Position numbers and translations under genes: made by a program. A stretch of 64,000 nt of DNA, from the NCBI GenBank assembly GCA_963836015.1, contig CAWIIF010000002.1, forward strand, positions 682,001-746,000, written 5' to 3'. How positions within the stretch are numbered: the first letter of the stretch is position 1; every line of letters starts with the position of its first letter. The DNA is from CAWCDJ01 sp963836015 (lineage in GTDB: Bacteria > Acidobacteriota > Terriglobia > Bryobacterales > Bryobacteraceae). Under the pieces are notes generated by a model. That model saw only the letters and a list, made by a program, of their open reading frames with translations, was not told the origin of the DNA and did not search any database. Positions 52,555 to 62,482 of the stretch are shown piece by piece.

Positions 52555-54000
52555 ATGCGCTCGCCGATCTGTGGGGTTCTGCTGGCCGTCTCTCTCGGGC
52601 TGCTCTGCGGAGGGGTGGTCTTCGCACAATATCCCGGACAATATCCTCCCGGGCAATATCCACCGGGACAGTATCCGCCCGGACAATACCCTCCGGGGCA
52701 GTATCCGCCGAACTACCCGTCGACCTATCCCACGCGGCTGCCGGGCGGGATTCCGGTGGAGATTCCGATGCCGCGGGTGGAACTCCCCAAGCGGCAGCCC
52801 AAAGAGAAGCCGGGCGGCGACGAGCGGAAGATCACGCTGGCCGCAGTGGAGGGCGCGCTGCGATCGATGGGCGAGAAGGACCTGTACCTCGAGACCTCGC
52901 CGACGCGCATTCTGCGCTTCCGGCTGCTGGCCAAGACGCGCTTCCAGAACAAGCAGGGCGAACCGGTCCGCGATTCCCTGCTGCACCCGGGCGATCAGCT
53001 TTCGGTGCAGGTGAACACGGACGATGCCGAGACCGCGCTGCGGGTGACGCTGCTGCGCACGGCCACGGATGCCGAGCGTGCGGCGGCGGACCGTCCTTTC
53101 GATAAGGCCTCCGCGAAAGTACCGGAGGACAGCGACCTGGGCAAGGCGCGCACGGTGGCGGTAGAGGAAGCGGCCGGCGGGGAAGCGCCCGCCGCGGGTG
53201 CAGCTCCGAAGGCAGAAGCGAGCACGGGCGATGCCGTAGGCGTAGCTCCGGCCGCTCCTTCGAACGCGGGCGGCGTATCGGACGACCAGATCATTTTGGA
53301 TGCGCGCACTAACGCGGCGTCGCTCACCGCCGGCCTGCCGAACTTTCTGGTTCAGCAAGCCACCATGCGCTTTTTCAGCACCGGCTTTCCGGCACACTGG
53401 CAGCCGATCGATACCGTGACGGCCGACGTCGCTTATGTGGACGGGAAGGAAGAGTACCGGAACATCGCCATCAATGGCACTCCCACCGACCGGCCGCCCG
53501 AGAGCACCGGCTCGTGGTCTACCGGCGAGTTTGCGACCACGCTCGAAGATGTCCTTTCGCTCGCGACCAACGCGCACTTCAAGCGCAGGGGACCGGCCAC
53601 GATGGGCGGCCGCGCGTGCCTGGTATTCGATTACCAGGTGGAGCAGCCGAATTCCCACTGGACGATCGTGTCGCCCGACCAGCGCCAATACAAACCCGCT
53701 TACGAGGGGGCCATCTGGATCGATTCGGCGACTCACAACGTGGTGCGGATCGAACAGAGGGCTACGGCGTTTCCGCGCGATTTTCCGTTCAATCGCACGG
53801 ACTGCACGATCTCCTATGCCTACGTGCAGATCGACCAGCGCAGCTATCTCATGCCGTCAACCAGCGAGGATATCGCGTGCATGAGCGGAAGCGGGGCGTG
53901 CTCGCGCAACGCCCTGGAGTTCAAGAACTACCACAAGTTCACGACCGAATCGAACGTCAAGTTCGATAAATTCCTGTCGCGGCTGGGGCCGGGGAAGTAA
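52555..54000 (+). CDS. Secreted protein with N-terminal QYPPG repeats, 481 aa
   Basis: The start is ATG 52555, with AGGAGG 9 bases upstream; a longer frame from TTG 52531 is rejected. A signal peptide (residues 1-24) is followed at once by the QYPPG repeats (about 25-52), a Pro-rich linker and RLPGGIPVEIPMPRVELPK. The main part has beta-rich segments and YRNIAINGTPTDRPPESTGSWS, which I recall as conserved in acidobacterial secreted proteins of unknown function. No catalytic motif was recognised. It could bind surfaces or cell-wall material. It converges on the DUF1080 gene. Confidence 0.75.
   Translation: MRSPICGVLLAVSLGLLCGGVVFAQYPGQYPPGQYPPGQYPPGQYPPGQYPPNYPSTYPTRLPGGIPVEIPMPRVELPKRQPKEKPGGDERKITLAAVEGALRSMGEKDLYLETSPTRILRFRLLAKTRFQNKQGEPVRDSLLHPGDQLSVQVNTDDAETALRVTLLRTATDAERAAADRPFDKASAKVPEDSDLGKARTVAVEEAAGGEAPAAGAAPKAEASTGDAVGVAPAAPSNAGGVSDDQIILDARTNAASLTAGLPNFLVQQATMRFFSTGFPAHWQPIDTVTADVAYVDGKEEYRNIAINGTPTDRPPESTGSWSTGEFATTLEDVLSLATNAHFKRRGPATMGGRACLVFDYQVEQPNSHWTIVSPDQRQYKPAYEGAIWIDSATHNVVRIEQRATAFPRDFPFNRTDCTISYAYVQIDQRSYLMPSTSEDIACMSGSGACSRNALEFKNYHKFTTESNVKFDKFLSRLGPGK
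52627..52710 (+). repeat. 15-bp tandem repeat encoding QYPPG units
   Basis: Units of CAATATCC-type sequence with period 15 (the first copy shortened to 12) encode QYPG and then QYPPG four times, ending in QYPP. The copies differ at silent positions, so the repeat has not expanded very recently. It sits at the mature N-terminus of the secreted protein. Confidence 0.85.
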
Positions 54001-54012
54001 CACCGGCTCCGT

Positions 54013-54870
54013 CTACTTCTGGTCGGCGAAGTTGAGCCGGCGGATCCAGATGTTGCGATAGCGCACGGCCTGGTTGTGGTCCTGCAGGCTGAGCGGCTCT
54101 TCCGGGGGGTGCGGCGTGTACTTGCCGACCTGCCGCCAGATGGTGGTGCCGATCTCCGCCTGGTGGTTCTGTACCAGCACACCGTTGAAGAACACCGTCA
54201 TGTAGGCGGGCTTCTCGAGCTTGTCTCCATCGAAGTGCGGCGCCTCGAAGACGATGTCGTAGACGTTCCACTGACCCTGCGGGCGGGCCGGGTTCACGAG
54301 CGGTGGCCAGACGCCGTACATGGCTCCGGCGGCGCCGTCGGCATACGTCAGGTTATCGTGGGACTCGAGCACCTGGATCTCGTAGCGCATCATCAGTTCG
54401 ACGCCGCTGTTGCCGCGGCCCTGTCCGGTGCCGGTAACGCCCTCCGGGATCATCCACTCGACGTGCAACTGGCAATCGCCGAATTTGTCCTTGGTCACCA
54501 TGCGGCCGGTGCGCGGAGAGATCTCCATGTAGCCGTCCTCGACCTTCCACTTCGACGGATGGGGCTGGTTGTCGCGGCCCATCTGCACCCAGTGCGACAG
54601 GTCCTTGCCGTCGAAGAGCACGATCGCGTCGGAGGGCGGCGTTTCGGTAAACGGCTCGCCCGGAGTGATCTTGCGAGCGCGCGGACGCCGCATGTCGTGG
54701 ACCTTCCAGGGCTGGCCGGGCAGCTGCGGCGTATCGTTGTAGCCGCGGACATCGTCGCCGGCCGATTCCGGAATGTGCGTTCCGCCGCCTTTCTTCGGAG
54801 CCGATTGCGACGGATCGCTGGTCTGCGCCGCCAGCATCCCGGCCATGGCCAGGAAGAGAACAGCCTTCAT
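54013..54870 (-). CDS. Secreted DUF1080 family protein (3-keto-disaccharide hydrolase-like)
   Basis: The 285-residue protein has a signal peptide (to about GMLAAQ) and one DUF1080 jelly-roll domain with the usual IVLFDGKDLSHW, DGYMEISPRTG and GNSGVELMMRYEIQV segments. Members hydrolyse 3-keto-glucosides in other phyla; in acidobacteria the substrate is not known. It converges on the QYPPG-repeat gene. The next gene on the same strand encodes a ferredoxin-like protein 69 bases upstream, without evident functional link. Confidence 0.87.
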   Translation of the reverse strand: MKAVLFLAMAGMLAAQTSDPSQSAPKKGGGTHIPESAGDDVRGYNDTPQLPGQPWKVHDMRRPRARKITPGEPFTETPPSDAIVLFDGKDLSHWVQMGRDNQPHPSKWKVEDGYMEISPRTGRMVTKDKFGDCQLHVEWMIPEGVTGTGQGRGNSGVELMMRYEIQVLESHDNLTYADGAAGAMYGVWPPLVNPARPQGQWNVYDIVFEAPHFDGDKLEKPAYMTVFFNGVLVQNHQAEIGTTIWRQVGKYTPHPPEEPLSLQDHNQAVRYRNIWIRRLNFADQK

Positions 54871-54939
54871 GATGGAGCCTCCTGAAAAATGAGTTCCGAA
54901 GTATGATATCAGCGCGCAGCGCCCGGTGTGGGGCGAAGC

Positions 54940-56064
54940 CTAGATTTTCATGCCGAGCAGCTTGCGTGCCCCGATCTTCAGCATGCCCCACGGGCCGTAT
55001 CGCTCCTGGAGGATCTGCATGTAGAGCGCGCGGGTCTCTTCCGGGGGGACTCGCAGCGCGGTCTTCTCCTCCAGCCGCATGGCGCCGGAGGGGCACGCAG
55101 TGACACAGAGAGCGCAGCCGATGCAACGCGAGAGATCCACTTCGGCCGGGCCGGAGTCCATGCGTATGGCGTCCATCTGGCAGCGCGACAGGCAGGTTCC
55201 GCAGGACTGGCAGGCGTCCGGATCGACCGCAGCGAAGTAGGTAGAGCTGAAGTAATCCGCCGGGCGGGGAAAGAATCCGGCCGAGGTAAGCACCCCGCAG
55301 CAACAGTGGCAGCAGCAGCAGATGAAGATCGGGTCGCGCGTGTTCTGCGGCTGCAGAACCAGGCCCTGCCGGTCGGCTTCGTCCACCAGATCGAGCATTT
55401 CCTGGCGGCTGATGATGCGGCCCGCGCCGGACTGCGACATCCATTGGGCGGCCATTCCGATTGTCAGGCAGTTCTCGCGCAGGTCTGTCTGTTTGCACGG
55501 CTCGCCCAGAAGGTCCTTGCCATGCCGGCAGATGCAGGGGGCTTTGGCAAATGGACCGGCCGACTTCTCAATGTGGCCGCGGATGTCGTCGTACGTAGCC
55601 ACACTCCGTTCGATGGCGACCGTGCGGTTGACCGGCACAATGCGCATCTGGGTGGTGCGGGTGCTGTGGAAGGCGCCGTGGAATGCTTCCTCCATATATT
55701 GACGGACATCGCGCTCGAACTCCGGGGTCATGCGCGGCAGTTGCCGCTCGTAAACGCCGATTGCGAAGATCAGCTTGCCGAAGCGCGGCCCCTCGGGGCC
55801 GGGAATGCGCAGGATCAGGCCTTTGCGGTCCATTTCGTCGAGGGCGGAGCGCAGTTCCTCGAGCGTTCCGGGCGCCTTGAGGCGTTTGTGAATGACGCGA
55901 GCCGGCTCCGGGATGGCGCTCAGCCCGAGTGCGATTTCGGCCTCTTTGAGGGTGAAGAGACGCTCGAGGATGCGGATCTCGACGCCGGAGGCCGTGGCAG
56001 GGAAGCCGATAGGCATCCGGTCCAGGTGCTGCTGGAGGCTGCGATAGAGAGATTCAGATCCCAT
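54940..56064 (-). CDS. Cysteine-rich 2[4Fe-4S] ferredoxin-type protein with winged-helix N-terminus
   Basis: The 374-residue protein has an N-terminal region (about 20-90) that looks like a winged helix. A middle segment carries C177, C179, H181, C190 and C199. Then comes the cluster CCCCHCCC at 249-256 (C249-C252, H253, C254-C256), and finally two ferredoxin motifs: C285-x2-C288-x2-C291-x3-C295 and C314-x2-C317-x2-C320-x3-C324. I recall similar proteins with an ICNCC-type cluster in other bacteria. The role (electron transfer, redox sensing) is unknown. It stands alone next to the macA operon in divergent orientation. Confidence 0.8.
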   Translation of the reverse strand: MGSESLYRSLQQHLDRMPIGFPATASGVEIRILERLFTLKEAEIALGLSAIPEPARVIHKRLKAPGTLEELRSALDEMDRKGLILRIPGPEGPRFGKLIFAIGVYERQLPRMTPEFERDVRQYMEEAFHGAFHSTRTTQMRIVPVNRTVAIERSVATYDDIRGHIEKSAGPFAKAPCICRHGKDLLGEPCKQTDLRENCLTIGMAAQWMSQSGAGRIISRQEMLDLVDEADRQGLVLQPQNTRDPIFICCCCHCCCGVLTSAGFFPRPADYFSSTYFAAVDPDACQSCGTCLSRCQMDAIRMDSGPAEVDLSRCIGCALCVTACPSGAMRLEEKTALRVPPEETRALYMQILQERYGPWGMLKIGARKLLGMKI

Positions 56065-56155
56065 TCTTCACCTCTTGCCTGATTTTACGCTGCGTTGACA
56101 CACATTTACACGGGTGGATCCCTTGGTTTTCGTCTATATGTCAGGAGAGAAGAGG

Positions 56156-57559
56156 ATGATCCACCAGGAAAAGGCTCTCGAGGAAGCACGGCCCGAACTC
56201 GAGGCGCTTTTTGCGGATAGCGGGCCGCAGAGCAAGCCCCGGACGCGCGGGCGGCGGTGGCCGGCCGTGGCCGCGCTGCTGGCGGCCTCCGCTGCCGGCG
56301 TGGGCTTCTGGAAGATGAGGAGCGGCGACGCGCCGGTGCCCTATGGCACGGCCCAGGCAGCCCGCCAGACCATCACCCGGTCGATCAGCGCGACCGGAAC
56401 CATCCAGCCGGTGATCACGGTGCAGGTCGGGACGCAGGTTTCCGGGACGATTTCCGAACTCTATGCCGATTACAACAGCCAGGTGAAGAAGGGCGAGGTC
56501 ATCGCGCGGCTCGACCCGTCGCAGTTCAACGCCCAACTGGCACAGGCGAATGGGACGTACCTCAGCGCGCAGGCGGCGGCCCAGGCGGCGCAAAACAACG
56601 TGGTTTCCGCGGACGCGGGGGTGGCGTCGGCACAGGCGAATGTGGACCGCACCGATGCGGCGCTGGTGGACGGGCAGAAGAGTTACAACCGTACGCGCGC
56701 GCTGGTGGAGGCGAAGGTGGGCGCGGCGATGGATCTCGAGACGGCGCAATCCACGCTCGACCAGGCGGCCGCGCAGAAGCAGCAGGCGGTGGCGCAGCTC
56801 AACCAGGCGCGCGCCCAGGCGCAGAGTTCGCGGTCCCAGGTGGCGCAGGCACAGGCGCAGGTCAACCAGGCCAAAGCCGCGGTGGACCTGGCGCAGGTCA
56901 ACCTGGACCACACGATCATCCGCGCGCCGATCGATGGCGTGGTGGTGGCGCGCAACGTGGATGTGGGCCAGACCGTGGCGGCCAGCCTGCAGGCGCCGGT
57001 GATCTATCTGATCGCCAACGACCTGACCCGCATGCAAGTGCTGGCCAACATCGATGAAGCCGACGTCGGACAGCTCGCGCCGGGAAGCCAGGTGGATTTC
57101 ACGGTGGACGCGTACCCGTCGGCGGTCTTCCACGGGACGGTTTCGCAGGTGCGCCTCGCGCCGCAGAACGTGCAGAACGTAGTCACGTACACCGCGGTGA
57201 TCGACGTTCGCAACCCGGACCTGAAGCTGAAGCCCGGAATGACGGCCAACGTGTCGGTGGTGGCGGCCCGGCGGGAGAACGTCCTGGCGGTGCCCAACAG
57301 CGCTCTGCGGTTCCGTCCGCAAGGCGTTCAACAGGCCCCCGCGGCGGGCCAGCGGCAGGTGTGGAAGATCGCGGAAGGCAAGCTGGAACCCGTGAGCGTG
57401 AAGCTGGGGCTCACGGATGGGATATCGACCGAGGTGGTATCGGGCGACCTGCGGGAAGGCGACCGGGTGGCGACCCCCGCGCTCCCGTCGGGCAGCGCGT
57501 CGGCATCGGCGCCGGCGAAATCGATGTTTCCGATGGGCGGGGGGAGAAAGGGACGGTAG
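56156..57559 (+). CDS. MacA-like periplasmic adaptor (HlyD family)
   Basis: The 467-residue protein starts at ATG 56156, with AGGAGA 7 bases upstream. It has a membrane anchor (about 38-55), a lipoyl half (TGTIQPVITVQVG, then IRAPIDGVVVARNVDVGQ), a long coiled-coil hairpin rich in Ala/Gln (about 130-265) and beta-barrel and membrane-proximal domains. It would link a MacB-type inner membrane pump to an outer membrane channel. It is the first gene of a three-gene operon. A TTGACA hexamer at 56095 may be part of the promoter, though its -10 partner is not clear. Confidence 0.88.
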   Translation: MIHQEKALEEARPELEALFADSGPQSKPRTRGRRWPAVAALLAASAAGVGFWKMRSGDAPVPYGTAQAARQTITRSISATGTIQPVITVQVGTQVSGTISELYADYNSQVKKGEVIARLDPSQFNAQLAQANGTYLSAQAAAQAAQNNVVSADAGVASAQANVDRTDAALVDGQKSYNRTRALVEAKVGAAMDLETAQSTLDQAAAQKQQAVAQLNQARAQAQSSRSQVAQAQAQVNQAKAAVDLAQVNLDHTIIRAPIDGVVVARNVDVGQTVAASLQAPVIYLIANDLTRMQVLANIDEADVGQLAPGSQVDFTVDAYPSAVFHGTVSQVRLAPQNVQNVVTYTAVIDVRNPDLKLKPGMTANVSVVAARRENVLAVPNSALRFRPQGVQQAPAAGQRQVWKIAEGKLEPVSVKLGLTDGISTEVVSGDLREGDRVATPALPSGSASASAPAKSMFPMGGGRKGR

Positions 57560-57564
57560 CCGCC

Positions 57565-58304
57565 ATGAACACCATTCAGCTCGAAGGGATCGAGAAGATC
57601 TACGACACGGGCGCCGTGCGAGTGCACGCCCTGAGGAACGTGAACCTCGAGGTCGAGCCCGGGGAGTTCGTGGCCATCATGGGAACGTCGGGGTCGGGCA
57701 AATCGACCCTCATGAACATCCTGGGATGCCTGGACCGTCCGACCGCCGGGCGGTACCTGCTCGAGGGCCTCGACGTTTCCCGCCTGGACAAGGACCAGCG
57801 GGCGGAGGTGCGAAACCGCAAAATCGGTTTCGTGTTTCAGGGCTATAACCTGCTGCGGAGGACGACAGCGCTCGAGAATGTGGAGCTGCCGCTGATCTAC
57901 GCAGGCGTGCCGGCCGCCGAACGGGCGCGGCGGAGCCGGGTGGCGCTGAGCGTGGTGGGCCTCGCGCATCGCGAGGACAGCCACCCCAGCCAGCTCTCTG
58001 GAGGACAGCAGCAGCGCGTGGCGATTGCGCGGGCGCTGGTGAATCATCCTTCCATGCTGCTGGCCGATGAACCAACCGGCAACCTGGATACGCGGACCTC
58101 GCTCGACGTGATGAGCGTGTTCCAGGACTTGAACCGCAGGGCCGGAATCACCATCGCGCTGGTGACGCACGAGCCGGACATCGCGCAGTTTGCGGGACGC
58201 GTGGTGACCGTGAGGGACGGCCGGATCGTGAGTGACCGGCGGATATTGGAGCCGAGAGCCGCGTCGGAGGAGATGGAAGAGCTGGCTCCGGAAGAGGAGG
58301 AAGT

Positions 58305-58308
<4 letters not shown>
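57565..58308 (+). CDS. MacB-type ABC ATPase
   Basis: This 247-residue ATPase of the LolD/MacB/FtsE group has Walker A MGTSGSGKST, Q-loop VFQGYNLL, signature LSGGQQQR, Walker B LLADEPTGNLD and switch His VTHEPD. The acidic C-terminal tail (EEMEELAPEEEEV) is unusual. It starts 5 bases after the macA stop and overlaps the permease gene by ATGA. It powers transport or mechanical work of the following permease. Confidence 0.92.
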
Positions 58309-59519
<1,211 letters not shown>

Positions 59520-59521
59520 CG

Positions 59522-60493
59522 TCACGCGACGCGGACGAGCACCTTGCCCATGGGGCCTTCGGCAAGCCGCGCGAAGGCGGGCTTCACCTCGTCGAAGGGG
59601 AAGACGTGGTCGATGACGGGGCGGCGGCCCAGGCTGTCGAAGCGGCGGACGATCTCCTTCCAATCGGTCTGGGCGGAGGCGGGGGAGTAGTCGCCCACCG
59701 CGACGCCGCCGATGCGGATGCGGCGGAAGAAGAGCGACCCGGTGTTGAAATCGGGTACCGGCCCGGCGCTGCGGCCCACGACGCTGACGCGGCCCTGGTA
59801 TCCCATCAGGGCCAGGACCTGGTTGAAGAGCGGACCGGCCACGTTGTCGACGACGAGGTCCACCTTGCCGGGGAGCTGTTTGCGGAGATTCGGCTCGTTC
59901 GGGTCGAAGACGAAATCCGCGCCGAGCTCTTTGAGACGGGCGGCCTTTTCTGCGCTGCGGGAGAGCCCCACGACGGTCAGGCCGAGCGACTTGCCGAGCA
60001 GAACGGAAGAGACGCCGACGCCGCCCGACGCGCCGGTGATGAGGAGCACCGATCCGGGCTTGGGCGGTCCTTCCCATTGCGTGAGCGCCTGCCAGGCGGT
60101 GAGGGAGACGAGGGGCGCGGCGGCCATTTCTTCAAGCGACCAGCCCGCCGGAACGGGCGCGAGGCTGGCAGCCGGCACGACGGCCTGCCCGGCGAGGGTG
60201 CCCCACTTTTCTACGCCCGCATCGCAGCGCAGGATCCCGACGGTGTCGCCGGCGCGGACCGATTCGACGCCCTCGCCGACGGCGATGACATCGCCCACAC
60301 CGTCGCGCCCGAGGATGTGCGGCACCGGAGGCTTGGCCGGGTACATGGCCTGCGCCAGGAATGCGTCGGCGGGGTTCAGGGCCGCGAAGCGAATTCGCAG
60401 CAGGGCATCGCCGGGGCCGGGCTTAGGGTCGGGGACTTCGCCGAAACGGAGGTTCTCGACGCCGGTGTAGGAATCCATGAGCCATGCGCGCAT
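59522..60493 (-). CDS. Medium-chain dehydrogenase/reductase, quinone oxidoreductase-like
   Basis: The 323-residue MDR-family oxidoreductase has a GroES-like domain (FAALNPADAFLAQAMYP) and the nucleotide-binding GASGGVG at about residue 153. It has no structural zinc cysteine cluster, so it resembles NADPH:quinone reductases or zinc-independent enoyl-type reductases. FDPNEPNLRKQL lies after the Rossmann strand. The substrate is unknown. It converges on macB with a two-base gap and is followed upstream by a long non-coding region. Confidence 0.87.
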   Translation of the reverse strand: MRAWLMDSYTGVENLRFGEVPDPKPGPGDALLRIRFAALNPADAFLAQAMYPAKPPVPHILGRDGVGDVIAVGEGVESVRAGDTVGILRCDAGVEKWGTLAGQAVVPAASLAPVPAGWSLEEMAAAPLVSLTAWQALTQWEGPPKPGSVLLITGASGGVGVSSVLLGKSLGLTVVGLSRSAEKAARLKELGADFVFDPNEPNLRKQLPGKVDLVVDNVAGPLFNQVLALMGYQGRVSVVGRSAGPVPDFNTGSLFFRRIRIGGVAVGDYSPASAQTDWKEIVRRFDSLGRRPVIDHVFPFDEVKPAFARLAEGPMGKVLVRVA

Positions 60494-61040
60494 GGGACTA
60501 TTGTCGCGCAGGTGGCTCGTCGCACGGTTCAGTGTTGACGTCCAAATTTGAAGTCGGCGGTGACGTTGGCGGCCTGACGGATGGCGGGATCGTAATGATT
60601 ACGAGGTCAGCCGTCTGGTCGTGTCGTCGCACTCGGACAGAGAGGACGTTCCGAAGGGATGCACGGCAGATCGCGCACCTCCCGTTCGTTCGTGTCGTGC
60701 GCTCTTTCCAGTTCGCGCCCGCATCCGGAACAAACCAGCTTCTGATGGCCGCGTTTACGCCGGACCCAGAGCTGTCAGCGTCTTGGCTTCCTCATCGATT
60801 TCGTGCCGGTACACTCGGTACCTGACCTGCCCCCCGAAATCATCCACCATGGATAATTAGAGTTCTCCAAGTGGCGCGCTGCACTTGCAAGCATCGTCAG
60901 CATCCCGTTGGCGTTCTACTTCTTCTACACTGGCCAGAGCGCACGCAAATTGACGTGCTACGTTTACCCCATACGGACAACTGTCCTGAAAGCCGGACAG
61001 ACCTCTACGCTGCGGGCCCGGGCCGGCCTGCTTCCTTACA
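60494..61040. other. Gene graveyard: intergenic region with decayed coding fragments
   Basis: About 550 bases without an intact gene, between the MDR and DUF72 genes. It holds two recognisable fragments (60607-60774 and 60857-61060, described separately). The remainder (60494-60606 and 60775-60856) shows no recognisable feature. It is locally less GC-rich than the surroundings, fitting loss of selection or foreign origin. Confidence 0.6.
60607..60774 (-). pseudogene. Remnant of a transposase-like protein (ISL3-type zinc ribbon region)
   Basis: On the minus strand a 55-codon open segment encodes KLVCSGCGRELERAH and then EREVRDLPC. This looks like the N-terminal zinc ribbon and following strand of ISL3-family transposases (C-x2-C, then a DLPW-like motif). 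An in-frame TGA precedes it, and after DLPC the frame breaks, with SVRVRR readable in another frame. No terminal inverted repeats were found. It is a dead fragment; the family assignment is tentative. Confidence 0.4.
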
Positions 61041-61060
61041 TTACGGTCGCGGCTCCGTGA
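60857..61060 (+). pseudogene. Remnant of a small single-pass membrane protein
   Basis: A 67-codon segment without a good start follows directly after a TAA. It contains a transmembrane stretch (IVSIPLAFYFFYTG), then RKLTCYVYPIRTTVLKAGQTS. That sequence resembles the beginning of a family common in acidobacteria, in which a helix is followed by a Y-x-P...V-x-x-G-Q-x-S motif and a beta domain. The beta domain is missing here, since the frame ends at 61060 inside the DUF72 gene. The 5' part is also lost. Confidence 0.4.
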
Positions 61061-61799
61061 TGGCGTTCCGGCCGAGCAGGCGTTTCAAGGCCAGGGCGTT
61101 GGCGGCCGCGTAGCCGGCTTCGTCGTTGTCGAAGTAGACGTACACGGCGCGCAGGTCGCGCTGCCACGCGCAAATGCGATCCGCCCAGGCCTTCAACGCC
61201 TGCGGGGAATAGCTGCCCTGGTACGCTCCGTCCGGGCCGTGCAGCCGCACGTACGTGAAACTCGACGTGATCTCGAAGCCCGACTGGAATCCCGCGATAT
61301 CGAAAATGCAGAAGGCAGCGCGGTGACGGCGAAGTATACGGTAGATCTCCGCCGTATGCCATGTGGGGTTGCGAAGCTCGAATGCGTACCGGCGCCGCGG
61401 CGGCAGCGCCTCGAGAAACCCCTCCAGGCGCTCGGGATTCGCCTCCCAATTCGGAGGAAGCTGAAAAACAATCGGGCCGAGCTTCTTTCCCATCCGGCTT
61501 ATGCGCGTGAAGAATTTCTCGATGCCGGGCTCGGGATCCTTGAGCTTCTTCATGTGGGTCAGGTACCGGCTGCCCTTCGCCGCGAAGAGAAAACCCTTCG
61601 GTGTGGTGTCCAGCCAGGTCTCCAGCCCTTTCTCCCGCGGCAGGCGGTAGAAGGTGTTGTTCAGCTCCACGGAATCGAAATGCCGGGCGTAAAACTCGAG
61701 CATCTTCGAAGCGGGAAGCTTCTCCGGATAGAACGGACCGCGCCAGTGCGGGTAGTGCCAGCCGGAGGTGCCGATGCGGATGGCGCCCGCGCGGATCAT
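61041..61799 (-). CDS. DUF72 family protein
   Basis: The 252-residue TIM-barrel protein of the DUF72 (YecE) family has the typical IRIGTSGWHYPHWRGPFYPE start, VELNNTFYRLP, FAAKGSRYLTH and VYFDNDEAGYAAANA near the end. The family function is unknown. The start is ATG 61797-61799, overlapping the stop of pyrF by ATGA. It is the last gene of a tight selD-pyrF-DUF72 operon. Its 3' end runs into the remnant region. Confidence 0.9.
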   Translation of the reverse strand: MIRAGAIRIGTSGWHYPHWRGPFYPEKLPASKMLEFYARHFDSVELNNTFYRLPREKGLETWLDTTPKGFLFAAKGSRYLTHMKKLKDPEPGIEKFFTRISRMGKKLGPIVFQLPPNWEANPERLEGFLEALPPRRRYAFELRNPTWHTAEIYRILRRHRAAFCIFDIAGFQSGFEITSSFTYVRLHGPDGAYQGSYSPQALKAWADRICAWQRDLRAVYVYFDNDEAGYAAANALALKRLLGRNAITEPRP

Positions 61800-62482
61800 G
61801 CCCCGGCGATCTCTTCGAGGACGCGGGCGGCCTCGGCAGCCGGGTCGGCAGCGCGCGTGATCTGGCGTCCGATCACCAGGTAATTCGCGCCGTCGCGAAT
61901 GGCTTCGGCGGGCGTCGCGACGCGCTTCTGGTCGCCTTTCGCGGCGCCGGGGGAGCGCACCCCGGGGGTGACCAGAATCGCGTCCGGGCCGGCAATGCGG
62001 CGCACTGCGGCTGCTTCGAGCGGGGAGCAGACCACGCCATCCACCCGGGCGTCCATAGCCTGCCGGGTGCGTACCGCCACCAGCTCGGACACTTCGCAAT
62101 CGTGGCCCAGTTCTCGGAGGTCCTCACGGCTGAGACTGGTAAGCACCGTGACGCCGAGCAATTGGAGGGGCGAGTCTCCCCTGCCCTCCACCGCCGCGCG
62201 CATTACCGACGGTACCGCGTGGACGGTAAGAAACCGCACGCCGGTGCGGGCCACCTGCCCCACCGCGCGTCTCACGGTTTCGGGAATGTCGTAGAACTTC
62301 AGGTCGAGGAATACTTCCTTGCCCTGATCGAGCAGTTCACGGACCACGGTCATGCCGGCAGCGGCGTAAAGCTCCATCCCCACCTTGTAAAAGCCGGCGT
62401 GGGAGCCGAGCCGGCGCACCAGGGTGCGCGCCTCTTCGAGGGTTTCGACGTCCAGGGCGATGATGATGGGGTTGTGTTTCAT
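61796..62482 (-). CDS. pyrF: Orotidine 5'-phosphate decarboxylase
   Basis: PyrF decarboxylates OMP to UMP in de novo pyrimidine synthesis. The 228-residue protein has IIALDVETLEEA, the catalytic DLKFYDIPETV with its Lys-Asp pair, TVHAV and the C-terminal phosphate-binding VTPGVRSPG and YLVIGRQIT. Complete by motif and length. It is overlapped by ATGA on both sides, so translation is coupled to selD upstream and DUF72 downstream. Confidence 0.95.
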   Translation of the reverse strand: MKHNPIIIALDVETLEEARTLVRRLGSHAGFYKVGMELYAAAGMTVVRELLDQGKEVFLDLKFYDIPETVRRAVGQVARTGVRFLTVHAVPSVMRAAVEGRGDSPLQLLGVTVLTSLSREDLRELGHDCEVSELVAVRTRQAMDARVDGVVCSPLEAAAVRRIAGPDAILVTPGVRSPGAAKGDQKRVATPAEAIRDGANYLVIGRQITRAADPAAEAARVLEEIAGA

